Assembly (NCBI GenBank): GCA_033816765.1
Contig: CM066288.1
Coordinates: 434,001-498,000, forward strand
Direction of reading: 5' to 3'
DNA length: 64,000 nt
Origin: Nothopassalora personata
Taxonomy: Eukaryota; Ascomycota; Dothideomycetes; Mycosphaerellales; Mycosphaerellaceae
In this document: piece by piece, positions 43,346-55,600 of the stretch
Position numbering within the stretch: the first letter of the stretch is position 1
How the letters are laid out: every line of letters begins with the position of its first letter
The notes under the pieces: generated by a model
The model's database searches: none
What the model saw: the letters and a program-made list of their open reading frames with translations, nothing else
Told to the model about the DNA's origin: nothing
Position numbers and translations under genes: made by a program

Positions 43346-44449
43346 CCTCTCTGTACTGCTGTTGGACCTGATGTGAAGTTGATGGTGAAGTGGCTTGAGG
43401 TCTAGGTCTAGACTTAGTTGAAGTACTTGGTCTTTAGACTCAGGGATGACAGCTGCTTTAAGGCACTCGATGAGCGAGCTAGCTGTGCAAAGCTACTACA
43501 CTTTCAATCACTCCTGCCTTGATCACTGACAGCATTTATGTGGGTGAGGATGGTGGATATGACAGGTATGGTTCGCAGGCATGTCTCTATCGGCGTCGCC
43601 ACGCGAGGGAGCTTCTTTGATCCTTTCTGCATGTCCTGTTAGTGACAGAATGAAGGCGTGGAGACGTTCCTGGTCGATGTTTCATGCCAGGGAGGACCTT
43701 CTCTTCTTCGATGTTCGACGTCACCCCTTTTCAGACATCAATGCCATCCTTGATCCTTGATGAGTGCATTTACTCCATCACAAGATCATGCATCTCATCC
43801 AGCCTTTTGAACCGGAAGCACTCCGATCGCTGAATTTCGACTGTCTGCGCCCCATAAACGCCGCCATTCAGACTGCCGAACCTGCTGGTGCGCCCTGAGT
43901 GAAAGCACGTACCATCCGCTAGCAACTGAGTACGTATATCAACATGTACCCTTGACGATTATATCGACGCTCCTATGTAGCCGCGAAAAATGTCACAGAG
44001 ACCTTGTGTAAACGGCCAGTGCGTCAGACAGAAAGGGTTCCGGCGCCTAGGATCATCGGCTCTGCCTTTGCAACCATAGCCTTCCTCACGCGAATGATGT
44101 CGAAAGTGTACTAACTATGCGAACGAGTGGGGGGTCGTATCGATACCGGGCGACAGCTAGTTCAGTAGCCCCGAACCATGGGCCACGGCGTGGATGTGGA
44201 ACGAGGCCGCAGGAGCAGTTGGCTTCGACTAACAGAAACATGCCGGAGGCGTTCAACAGGCACATACACCAAAGCCTCGTCGATACTTCCAGGACTGATG
44301 ACAAAGTTGGCTCCGCTTTGTGTCGGCTACGGACTGCCTATCGGACGAGGGAAACCTCAAGTCCCCTAGCGACGCACTCTTACCTGCCGCCGATGCTATG
44401 ACCTGTGCAACGACAGAACGCTCTAGTAGATTTGAGCAAAGGTGCTTTC
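43346..44449. other. Dcp2 3' flank up to the Copia insertion
   Basis: GC-balanced sequence without RIP. Small open frames at 44.1-44.5 kb have no motif. The last five bases (CTTTC, 44,445-44,449) are the target duplication of the Copia element. Confidence 0.5.
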
Positions 44450-44624
44450 TGTTGTGAATCAGGTGACCAATGGCTGTGTTAGTCAGGACTTGGCACACAC
44501 ATACTATATTACACTGTTTCCGTAGCTAGATAGTCTTACACCCTATAGCAATTTATAAGGGTTACTAATCTACCCTATCGTTTTAATCTAGAAGCTTATA
44601 CTCGTTAAACACCTATTTATAATA
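44450..44624 (+). repeat. 5' LTR of the small Copia element
   Basis: Starts TGTTGTGAATCAGGTGACC and ends ACCTATTTATAATA. The outer half keeps CpA/TpG; the inner end is RIP-mutated (TTTATAATA against TTTACAACA in the partner). Confidence 0.92.
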
Positions 44625-44637
44625 GGTTATAAGCCCG
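44625..44637 (+). promoter_or_regulatory. Primer-binding site matching the initiator tRNA-Met anticodon arm
   Basis: GGTTATAAGCCCG directly follows the 5' LTR. With one G-to-A change it is the complement of the initiator tRNA anticodon arm, which contains GGGCTCATAACC. Copia of Drosophila primes from an internal half of initiator tRNA in this way. Confidence 0.6.
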
Positions 44638-44699
44638 AGTACTCCTCTGCCTATTTATTCTAAAACCTAAATTGTTATCGAAGCTCTATTAAGGATTAG

Positions 44700-45727
44700 C
44701 TTACCTTACTAGTAGACCCGACCCTATATCTATTTTACGGATAACTATCTAATTAATTTAAGAACTACTATAGGACATCGGTACTAAGTATTATTACCGT
44801 AGTATAGCATCTAAAAGAGCTAGACTAGATATAGAGTTTAGAAACAATACCTCTAGTAACCTAGTAAGGTCTACTAAGGATAACTAGGTGCTTAGAAAAG
44901 GCGTATAGTTTTAGGTATAGAAATCTATACTAATTAGCCTACTACTAGAGAAGGATCTAGTTAGATATATTATCTATAACCTAGACTAGGTTAATCTAAA
45001 GCATGCTCTAAATAGGGCAGCTTATAAACAACCCTAAGATACGACTAAGAATACCTAAACTAAGACTACTACCTAGAATAAAGCTCCTTAGGATATTACT
45101 AGTAGTATAGGATATAAAGCTACCTATAAGCGATAGAAGAAAGAGGATATATAATCTTTTAGCATTATTATAGCTAGATTAGACTCTACCCTAAGGCTAA
45201 ACTTTAGAGATATAGACAAGTTAGCTAAGGAATTATATAATTTAATTAAGGCAATATATAAGCTAGTTATTACAATTGATCTATATAATACTCTAAAAGC
45301 AATTAGTTATATTGAATTAGACGCTATAAGACCTAATATATTAAAGTACTGTAAAGACTTTTAAGTATAGGTATATAACTATAAGACTACTATAGAACAA
45401 TTTATTAGATCCTCCCTAGTTAATAATAAGTTACTACTTAAATCCTTATTTATCCTCTTAGATAGTATCTATAGACTATACTTTGTTAAAGGCCTAAACT
45501 ATATTAAATAGCTTAGGATATAGAGATATAATAATCCCCTAGAATTAACTACCCTAGAGAGAATATTTATAACTCTTAGGAAGGAGTAAGTACCTACTAC
45601 CTATAAGCCTAGTAATAGCTTTATTAGAGTATTCTTTAAGTAAGAATAATAATAAGTAGTATATATAGTGCTTATATAAGTATACTAACGCGAACTACTA
45701 TAAGTAGTATCTAGAGAAGAATCCTAG
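44700..45727 (+). pseudogene. Copia gag remnant, interrupted by the Gypsy insertion
   Basis: A plus-strand frame with TAG interruptions encodes a helical Copia gag (LRLNFRDIDKLAKELYNLIK; LDSIYRLYFVKGLNYIK). It ends in a degraded knuckle around 45,660-45,727 (CLYKYTNANYYK, then YLEKNP), with Cys and His replaced by Tyr. The Gypsy LTR starts at 45,728. The part after the Gypsy resumes at 57,381. Confidence 0.6.
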
Positions 45728-46098
45728 TAATGTCTACTAACCACCCTATGTAGGCCTGTCCGAGTTGTGGTGGTATAGAGCGGCGCTTATGTAAGCAGGG
45801 GTATTTGCCGGTCCCGGGACCGTGAAATCAGGTCACGTAACGAGCAGCGCAGTAGCTAGATAAAATAAGAGGATTGGCGGACTCAATCCCCTATGCTCTC
45901 TACTCGAGAGGTATAAATTGAATTCTTACCTTAATGCTACGCTTATAATGCTCAACTGCGTAGTATATATCTCAATAGCTATACTAGGTCCTACTAGCTT
46001 ACCTAAATGTCTAATTAAACCTAAATGAAATTAGGGCAAGTTAGACCTAAGGGACCCCCTCTAAACCTAAGGTTAACACAACCTATTAGTCGTTAATA
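45728..46098 (-). repeat. 3' LTR of the large Gypsy element
   Basis: 371 bp, aligned end to end with 57,010-57,380 with mostly transition differences. It contains the 26-bp palindrome at 45,803-45,828. Confidence 0.92.
45803..45828. repeat. 26-bp palindrome, copy 1 (in LTR)
   Basis: The half-site ATTTGCCGGTCCC is followed by its near complement GGGACCGTGAAAT. Same motif as at 50,011, 53,849 and 57,085. Confidence 0.85.
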
Positions 46099-46538
46099 TA
46101 TCCTCCCCTATTACGAACCTGTCCTTAGGTTCTAAAGTAGTAAGCTCGGGCACTATAGGTAGCGTAGTTAGTCGCTATAAGCTAAGGTGGTCTTATAGTA
46201 GCATAATAGCTCACCCTATTATTTAGCTTAACATACAAGATACTAGGCAATCCTAGGGCCTACTAGCGACAGTTTGTAAAGATCGAAAGAATTCTTCTAA
46301 TAGAGACCGTAATAGTAACGTTAATAACCGCGACTCGCGCTATATTAGCATTAATCGAATAGGCTAGATAGTTGAATAATACGAACGCCGTTCATGAAAT
46401 AAGTAAGTGTTAGTACTAGTAACCTAATAAATCTAAGGACGAGTCTATCGCGTAGCTAGAAAGTTAGTTAAGGGAAGATAAGTAACTATAAGAAACAAGT
46501 AAGATCTAAGAACTAGAAGCATCCGTACCCGAAGCATT

Positions 46539-46570
46539 AACTAGAACTAGAACTAGAATTAGAACTAGAA
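46539..46570 (+). repeat. AACTAG hexanucleotide tandem repeat
   Basis: About five AACTAG units with one variant (AATTAG), close to the 3' end of the Gypsy accessory gene. On the minus strand it reads as TAG-containing units, so it probably ends or follows the coding region. Confidence 0.75.
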
Positions 46571-46639
46571 ACCTATAGGCTATAGCTATAGCCGGAAAAT
46601 TAACTAGAAACTAGGAGCCTATAAACCCGCATTAACTAC

Positions 46640-49610
46640 TTAGTTCTACTTATTCTTACATAACTCCTTTATCTAGACCTACTCGTTATCGTAGCTAACA
46701 CTAGTCTTATTAGACGCGTCCCTAAGTAGCTAGCTAGTAAAGTTCCTATAGTAGTTACGGAAGAAGCTCTTATTACGCCCTTCGCTTATAAAGCACATCT
46801 GCTCGAGAGTAGTGACTAAGCTAAGCTACTTATCTATTAATTTTATAGCTCGGACGCGCTAATTATGCATCTTCTTATAGAAGAGCTCCGAGTCTAGGCA
46901 GACCGTAGCATTAAGCTACCTTCTAGAATTAAGGATGACTTCGTTATCGTTCTAAGACTTTAAACCCGCTAGGGCATCGGATAGAGGGCTAATACTACTA
47001 AGGTGTACGGCCGTAGGAAAAGGATAGCCGGGTACTAGGCGTCGATACTTAAACCCTATAGCGCTCTTACTTAGCGTCTTAAAGTTACAATAGAGGTCTA
47101 TTACCTAGTACATACTCTAGCTTCTCTAGAGTTTAAGATAGTTATCGTCGCGGATCTCGATAAAGTAAGGGTTAATCTAACGTAGCGTCTTCTTATATAC
47201 GGCCTACCTTATTAGAACGCCTATAGTAGTTACCCGCATTTACCTAGCGCTTAGGTCCTCTCTAAACTAGGTAATGCTGTTTTTACTTAGGTAATTCTAA
47301 ACCCTAACCGAGAAGAAACGCTTAAATCGGCCGTCTTCTATATAGTTATTATTCCGGCACTACTAGATAGACTCTATAGCATTCTCTTACTTATAAAAAC
47401 CGTATAAAAACTCCGGCCTACTAATGCCCTCTAACTTAAGAGAGTATAGCATGTTAAGCCGGTTACTAGTCTAGTAGTTTTTAATTTCGAGGTTTAAGTC
47501 GACCCTAGTATACTATACTATAGCGTTCGCATCATCCCCCTAATAAGCCCTATTAAAGCTAAAAATCGTAGGCCTAGGGAAGGAGATAAACCGAGTATAG
47601 TGTTAAGGGTATAGCGCTACTTATAAGAGCTATAGCCCGGGGTCTTATTGTATAATCTATTAGCTTAGAGAATACTATATGTTCTAGTAGACGCCGCCGT
47701 TACTAACCTTATTCAATTCTCGTAGGTACTATCGGTATACGTCGAATTCTTAACTTATTATTTCTCTAACCGTTTTAACCCGCGGCGCTAGTTTAGCGTT
47801 ATTATACTAGTATAGTATGTTACTATTAATGTAGGTACCGATACTATTAAGATCGGCTTAGTTAGCTTTATTAATGTCGAATTTATCGAGGATCTAGTTA
47901 TAGTTAGTATACGTAACGATACTACTCGTAGTGCCGACTTTACCTCGAACGCGGAGGTAGCTAAGCGGGTTAATAGTCTTCTAACTACGCTTATTAGGGC
48001 AAAACCACGACCCATTTCTTACCTTAATAGCTAAAAAACTCTTACCTTTAAAGAGCTAGTCTTAGACCTTAAGCGCACGCTTATATAGGGTATTAGCGGT
48101 AATACCGGGATTCGTAACGAAGTAGAGGGCCTTATAGTAGAAATCTCGAACATACTAATCGTACATTATAGCGCTAACCTTACTATCCCTCTTAAGAACC
48201 TACGAGATAGCATGTTCGAGCATCTTAAGGCCCGCTATCCGGTGCTTAGGTAGCTAGTTAATGCTATCTACATTAATTGAGTTTCTAAACTTAACGCTAT
48301 AGTACCGCTTATTGTAGGTGTAGTTAGCGCGCTTAATCCGGAGGGCCTCGTCTTCTTATAGGATCTAATCCTTAAAGACTAATATATCCCTAATTATAGC
48401 CGAAGGTAATATAGTAAGTATCGGATTACTATTCTTAGTTAAGGCCGGAGTGGATCGTAGGGTGCTAACCGGTGTACCTAGCGGACTACCCTCGCGTATA
48501 GGTACGCCGTCTAGCGTTCGGTTAGGCGAGGATCGAGTAGGCGTAGTTATACCCTTACCTATGCTTTCGCCTATGCGGAGCTACTTAAGTCGACTCGACT
48601 TACGACCGCCTCTCGATAGGACTATAGGCTAGGTAGAGCCTAGTAGTAGAGTTAGCGTAGTACTCTTTATACGTCCTTTACCTTTACTACCCGGTAGTAG
48701 CTAACGTAGCTAAGGCTGTTACTAGCTAGATAGTCTAGGTTAATCTATACTGTCCTCTAGGGACGCGGACTTCTTAGTAATAGTACCCTCTATAAAGTAT
48801 AGAAGGCTATCCTTATAGACGGCTAGGCGGTGTCTTCTAATAATCTCCCTACTCTTAGCTAACTACGGATTAATGCTACGTGCTTTAGCCTCCCTATCGC
48901 ACCGGGTAAGATTACTAGGCTCTAGAATTTGCTTACGATCTATGCCCTTACGGCTGATCCTTATACGCTAGATTAATGCCCTCTAAATTCTACTAATAGC
49001 CCTACTATAATCTAGGTACTTGTTAATAAAGGCCGTAAACTAGCGGCGCCCGCTATTAGTACTATAAAGCTCGGAGATAACGCGTCGATTAAGAATCTTA
49101 TTATCTATCTACTATAGCTAGTAGCGGGTAAGCGTAGCTCGAAGAGTCTTCTTACGATTACGAATCTCTAAACCGGTCTTACGAATCTTACCGACGATAG
49201 GAAATAAGACATCGAGCTTCTTATTACTAAGAAATTTATCCTAGTAGCTCTTACCTATACCGTTCTTAACTTCCTCAAAAAATAGGTTAACCTAGACGGA
49301 GCAGTCTTCGAACACCTTCTCGAAGCCCTTATAGAAGTCCTTTAAGACCTTAACCCGCTTCTAAGGACTAAGCTCCCGGAACATAATATTAGCGGCGGAC
49401 TTCGGCGTGTTTGTATTAGTAAGGACATACTTAATGTTATCCGGTAGACGAAGGGACTCGAATAAGGTCTAAGGTAGGTAGGTAAGCCTAGTAATAGTAC
49501 TAGTAAGCGCTATACTCGAGCTAGCCGGGCGTAACGAAGGACTAGCTAAAGCTATAATAACTAGGATTCGCTAGTAGTAAGATCGTAAGAGCTAGCTATC
49601 TCGTAGTACT
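46640..49610 (-). pseudogene. Accessory gene of about 1000 codons downstream of Gypsy pol
   Basis: One minus-strand frame can be read from about 49,600 to 46,640, interrupted by TAG/TAA codons that fit Gln. The N-terminal third is basic and helical (MFRELSP, KVLKDFYKGFEKVFEDCSV, LFPIVGKIRKTGLEIRNRKK). A Ser/Thr/Pro-rich linker follows around 48.4-48.75 kb. The C-terminal half has SFLAIKVRNGSWF, QMRVTTIGVLI-like, AVYKKTLRQINPYFIEIRDD and CNFKTLSKSAIGFKYR segments. No RT, integrase, envelope signal peptide or transmembrane pattern is evident. It is separated from pol by about 550 bp of non-coding sequence. I do not recognise the family. Confidence 0.55.
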
Positions 49611-50159
49611 ACTCTAGAGTGTTAGTAAGCTTTAAAAGCTTAGTATAGGGGTAGGGGCTTTAAAGAAGGTTAAGGTCGTAAAGAGAGAGGCTAAAGAACC
49701 GTCTAATATGTATAGTAGTAGATAGATATGTTAGTAGTTAGTGTTAGTGTTAGTTGTCGGTAAGGATATACTAGTATTTAAAGAAAAAGAGGAAGTAGTA
49801 GGTAGAGAGCTACGCTTAAGTATACCTCTTAGCGTATGTCCCTATAACCGTTATAAGGTAGCAGTACCGAGACCGGTCTTATAAGTAGTAAGAGCAGTAC
49901 TATTAAGGTTATACTAAAGGTCCGATAACCCTATATGTAACCGAAAACCAGTGCTAGTAACTACCTAGGTAAGCATTTAATAGAGGTATGCTATACTATT
50001 ACGTAATCCGATTTACCGGTCCCGGGACCGATAAATGTAACTTTACTAACTAAGGTCTAACTAAGGTAAGAACACCCTATAAAGTGAAGTCTAGATAACC
50101 GAAATAGCTTAATAAACTAAAGGGCATGCGTAACATATACCTAAGGGAAGTAAACTCCG
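49611..50159. other. Non-coding spacer between Gypsy pol and accessory gene
   Basis: All minus-strand frames are broken by many stops of all three kinds, unlike the genes on either side. It contains the palindrome at 50,011-50,036. It could hold the promoter of the accessory gene. Confidence 0.45.
50011..50036. repeat. 26-bp palindrome, copy 2 (pol/accessory gene spacer)
   Basis: ATTTACCGGTCCC followed by GGGACCGATAAAT; one mismatch (G to A) from perfect symmetry. Confidence 0.9.
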
Positions 50160-53100
50160 TACGCTATTACTAACTAATTAGTTCTTAGCCTCGATCCTAC
50201 TCAACTGTAAAATTTCGGCTATAGAAAGGTTATAAGGCCTAACCTATAGCTTCTTAGATTTCGGTTTAGGATCCGATCCCCTTTCGTTAACTCCTATAGG
50301 TAGCACCTCTTCGTCGGCGATAGGCTCGATCTCGTTCGAATTACTACTGTCTTCGCTATTAGCGACTTCTCCCTCCCCTATTACGAGATCGATCCTATTA
50401 TCTAAGTTTAGTACTCCTATGTTATCCGGGCGAAGCTCTAGAACTAGCTTAAGGTTTTCCCGTACCTAAACACCCTTTGTTAGCGTACTATTAAGTTCCT
50501 TAAGAACATAGGTACTAAACTCCCTAGAGACACTAGACACCCGATATAGACCTTGCTATCGGTAACCGATCTTACGTAAGAAGTCGTCCTTATATAGCTT
50601 GTCGAACCTTATAATAAGGTCGCCCTTCTAGAAACTAATAAAGTTAACATTCTAGTAAGAATTAAGTAGTCCTTACTAAGTTCTCGTAGCCGCTTCCTTC
50701 GAGCATATAGCTCTTCTAAACTAAGGTCTCGAGCCTAGAGTTAACGCGCACGTATAGTAAGTAGGTCCTTAGTCGTTCTTACCGATCCCTATTAATAATT
50801 CGCCTACGTCGGGTACTTAACCTTAATTAGTAGAATCGTACGATAGCTATATAGGACCTAAGCTAGCGTTATTCTAGTAGTACGACAGGTCGTAGTCCTA
50901 TTAGCCTATAACATAGCGGGTACCTATTGCTCCTATCCGCGGTATGTGTTCCTTATAAGCCTTACTAACGCTATAAGAATCGGACGGGTCCTAACCTCGA
51001 CCGGAGCATTAGACTACGGATAGTACGGTAATATTCGGATCCTTCGAATACTAAGTCCCACGAGTAACCGCTTAACCTTAGCCGTATGAACCGTAGCGTT
51101 ATTAAGTACAATTTTAGTATAGTAGCCGTACCTATAGAAGATATCCTTATATAGAAACTTAGTAACCGTCTTAGAGCTAGGAGGTACCCTCGTTACTCTA
51201 GCCTCGATCTAGTTACTAAGTGCTTCGCGCGTAACTAGGAGGTATCTATTTTTATGTACCTAGACGGGGTCCGAGTACTACTTCTTACTAATAACCTAAG
51301 GGGTCGATAAGTGAAGCTTACTAGCGCGCTAGTTGCCTTCGCGAAACCTATAAGGAGTATAACTTCGAACCTACGTAGAGACATCGGCGAAGCACCCGTC
51401 CTAGTAATACCGATCGGAAATAAGATTGTATACGACCTTAGCGCTGCGATAACTGTGTCTTTTATAGCATTCTATAACGATCTCCTTCTAAGCCTTATTA
51501 TCGTTAATTACTAGTTGTAACGGTACTCCTCGGCGCTTCTAGAAGAATAGTAATTAGTCCCGGATAAAGAAATCAACGCTCTTCTTTACTAGCCGCCGGT
51601 ACTTAGTACGGGTAATACTATCGGGCCGGGTCCTAGTTTCTATAACCTAAGTAAGTTACTAAGAGCTTTTAGAATATTAGTCCCCGAGATGTCGTGTTTT
51701 CTAGATTTTAACTAGATAGATATCGACCGGCTCCGGGTACCCGAATAGCTTATTATTAACTATCCGGTTAACTTCGTCTTCGCTAGCTTCCCTAGGTTCC
51801 TAAGGTGTAGAGGGCCTACGAGACAGGGCATCTAGGCTAGTGTACCTAGTCCCCGTAACGTGCTTTACTTCGAACGTAAATAGCCTAATCTATACGACCT
51901 ACCGGGCTATTGCCGAGTTCGGTAGGTCCGAAGCCGGCCGGTTAAGCTACTATATAAGTGTCTTAGTATTAACCTTAAGGACAAAACTAACGCTAGTAAT
52001 ATATCTCTAGATTTTCTTAAGCCCCTTAAGGACCTTAAGGCAATCCCGCTTACTAGCATTATATCTAGATTCTAACGCGTTCTAGATTCTACTCTTATAC
52101 CGTACCGGGTAACGCCGTCGGGTACTGTCTATTAATTCTTAAGAAACGATACATCCCTATCTAGTGCGGCTAGGATTAACTAAGATAAAGATAGACCTAG
52201 CACTAGGTAAGTAGTAGAGGGTAACTAAGGCTAGAGTCTATATAAGATATCTAGTAACCTCTTCTTTTAAGAACTGCTCATTTTCTATCTAGATAAACTC
52301 GGCGTCCTTCTTTAGTAGCTTATACATTAGTTAAGCGATAATAACGAACTAGGGGATCTATATCCGGAAGTACATACATAGCCCTACATAGGTGCGGACC
52401 TCCTTAATATAGGTAGGCGTAGGCCAATCTAGGATCTTAGCTACAACCTTTAGGTTAGGATAGCGACTATCCGGGCTAGTAACGTACCTAACGATCTTAA
52501 GCTTTTCGTATAACTATTAGGATTTGCCTCTAGCAACTACCGCACTAGCTCTTTCTAAGTTAGTAAGAACTAGATCTAGGGAAATAATGTGCTTAACGAC
52601 CTATTTCCTTAACCTAGGCTCTACTTTGGCATTCCTATAGTCCTTAGTTAGTCCCTTAATACCGATGTTATCGAGAAACGGCTTCGCTTAATACGAGATA
52701 TAATTAAGTAGAATCTTTATTACCGTACGTACGAACTAAGTAACTAAATTAGTAGCTCCTTAAGGTAGAGTCGTGTTACGTACTAGGCTAAGAGGGGTTA
52801 TAAAGGCTATTAAGTCCCGGTAGGACTTATCTAAAGTGATCTAATTATAACCTAAAAACAGGTCTATAAGTAAAGCGACTCGGTATCCGGCAAAATCCTC
52901 TAAGAAGCTATCCGTGTCCGGTGGAATGTTAGCATCGCGTATAGTAACCTTATTTAGGAGTATAGCTAAGTTAATCAACCGATATAGCACATCGCTTCTA
53001 GAGGTATTAACCTTCTTTACGACTAGGAACTAGCTATTAGAATATACCCCTTATAAGTATTCTAGGATGTTATTCTTAATCCGGGCTCTAATTATGCGCT

Positions 53101-55600
53101 TAACAATTGCCCTAAGACTTAGGTGCAACCGGATAGGGCGTGCCTACTATAGCCTATGAGGGACCGTGTTAATCTTCTAAGGTGGCATAACGTCGTGCCT
53201 AATTTACCTTATATAACTAAAAACCTAAGTAAGGACTGCCTCCCGGTTGTAGAGCATCTTATTGAATAAGGCCCGCTCTATTAGTAATAGCTTAATGCTA
53301 ACCTTAATTAAGGTAAGTCGTTCTAGCGTAATCCGGCTACCTCGCTTAATACTTAAAAATTTCTTAGTTAAGTACTTCCTATCGAACGGTCCTTATCCTT
53401 TAGGCATCTTAGATTCTAGGTATAGTGCCCTACGCTTCCATTCTATATCTCCCTTAACTCGTGATTCTAGGCGTTCGTAAACGCTTGCGTCTACTAGCTT
53501 CTTCTTATCCGCCTTACGCTTATATATTGTAAAGACCTATAGCATCCTAATATTAGCTATATGTTAGCCTACTTATTACTTCCGTGCCTAAGCATTTAAT
53601 GTAGATTGCCTTAAGATCTCGGAGGGCTAATCCCCTTAAACTAAATAAACGTTAGTAATAGAATCTCCCTTAAACGCGCCTATACTAATTTCTATAACTC
53701 GTTCCTTTATTCTAGTACTCCTAAGCAATCCTAATAAGTAAGCTAAATAGTTACTAGGCGTTAGAGCCTTACCGAGTTCCTATAGATGCGTCGTGTCGTC
53801 CTATAGATACGTCGTGTCGTAGTCGTATCCGTTTTCCTTACTATAGCTATTTACCGGTCCCGGGACCGGTAAATTAAAGTCCGAGGTTTCTCCGAGATAG
53901 TACGAGAACCTTCCTAATTTTGTTAAATCCAGCTTTAGTAAGTTACCGGTAGGTTAAGCGCCGTAAATTAACCTACCCTTCTATTTCCTAACGCTTTTAA
54001 TAGTTCTTAAAGGGTCTTGCACCTATCCGAGCTAACTAGGGTAGTAAACATAACACTTTTACCTTTACGGCTAGTAATAGTCCCTTCCTATAAACTATTA
54101 TCGCAGTTACGGGTAGTAAGCCGCACTTTACGGGTCTACGGACGTCATAGGATTGTTAGTAAGTTTAGATCCGAGGAGATAAACATGTCTACCTAGTAGT
54201 AAACCCTAAATACCTAAACATCTAAATTACCTATAACACCTTTAAACTAGGCCCGCCCTCTAGCATCTCGAAAGGTAAGCTAAGTACTCGACATTACTAG
54301 TAACCTAAACCTATAAGCGTTCCTCTAACCGATAATATTCACCTTGGAACCCTTATTAATTAGGTACCTAATCTAGTTCTTATTTATCCTAAACTCCGCT
54401 ACTACCTAAGGACTAGGGACTATAGTAAAGTTATTAAGGACACTAGAGAGCCCGATTTTCTCGACGTCCTTATATAGCTTAGTAGTAGGGACCGTACCTT
54501 TAGAGTAAAGCATAGTTAAATACACTCCGATATACTAGGCCTAACTATCTTCGCGGAAGACCTCCTTATTATACTTAGGTTTATCTTTATAGGTAATTAC
54601 TTGTCTAGTGCGAATCTTAGGGTCCTTTCCTATAAGGCGTCGTACTATAGCGAGCTTCTCCTAAAGAGCGGGGGTGTTAGTAACGCGACTAAAGAGGGTA
54701 GCCTCGAACTAGCGACTCTATCGAACCTAATCCTAGGCATTCACATTAGAAAACGTCGTCTAGAGGATCTAATTAATCTAGTAGATAATACCCTCTTCCT
54801 TTATAACCGGGCTATTACTAGCTAAACTATATTATCGGACGTAGTTGTTAATCCTTATAGTCTTAGCATTCTATATACGCTTCCTTTATGCGAAGGGGGC
54901 GTTTACGGGACTAATAGGTATATCCTTAGGTAGTCCTTTACTAGTACCGTTCCCTAGTTTATTTACTTAGGTATTATTTCCCCTTCCTAGGGTTACCCCG
55001 GATTTAGCTAATAATTAAGTTTCGCTTATTTAAGTACTAACTTCGTTAATTATTTTAACCTCCTAATAGTTAATCTTAGCTTATCGGATCTCCTATTCTA
55101 ATTGTAGGCGAACTTTCTTAGTAGCCTTAGCTCGGGCTCGTAGGTCCTAGGCTAAGGACCGGGTCCTCGGGTGCGGATTCTTTAGAATACCTACGGGTGC
55201 CTTCCCTTTTACTTTATTAGACTATATAGGATAGGTAGATACCTCGTTAAGTTCGCCTAAGTCGATCGCCTACTCCGCTTCACTTTCTCTAAATAAGACC
55301 TAATATGTCCTAGTAGCCTTCTCTATTTAGCTAGACCGTACGTCCTAAGGGCTATACTCTATTAAATGCCTAAAGTTAGGAGGGGGCTTAGAATAATTAG
55401 GAGGCGTAACCTTTATTACCCTAGTATAGTCCCTACCTATCTATTACTTACGTAGTACGGGAATCTTATACTAGTTATTAAACTCGATTAGCCTATAATA
55501 TTCTTCGAGTAGAGGGAGCATGTAGAGCAGTTTCGGTTTACTATAGTCCCTCCGAAAGTTAAATTTAGTAGGACGCGGATTGCCTTCTTTCCCTAGATAC
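50160..55600 (-). pseudogene. Gypsy pol (protease, RT, RNase H, integrase)
   Basis: RT lies near 52.6-53.2 kb. It includes an IRDANIPPDTDSF-like entry, LLIDLFLGYN (DFFSGYDQ in relatives), DKSYRDLIAFITPLSLVR and GATNLVT. The integrase core lies near 50.9-51.3 kb, with LVTREALSN, TKFLYKDIFYRYGYYTKIVL and ISPYYP. The Asp expected in the KIVLDNA-like segment is Asn, a G-to-A change that would abolish catalysis. The sequence resembles the Gypsy lineage with long polyproteins found in many ascomycetes and basidiomycetes. Numerous TAG stops. The gag/pol boundary is not resolved. A palindrome lies inside the frame at 53,849. Confidence 0.75.
53849..53874. repeat. 26-bp palindrome, copy 3 (perfect)
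   Basis: ATTTACCGGTCCC followed by its exact complement GGGACCGGTAAAT, with no mismatch. It lies in an open part of the Gypsy pol frame. Confidence 0.95.

Noticed and set aside
47788..48015. 75-codon hydrophobic frame on the minus strand
   Set aside because: It is out of frame with the accessory gene, whose conserved-looking frame runs through the same bases; a shadow.
51311..51514. Plus-strand 67-codon frame in the large Gypsy
   Set aside because: It is antisense to the integrase region of pol.
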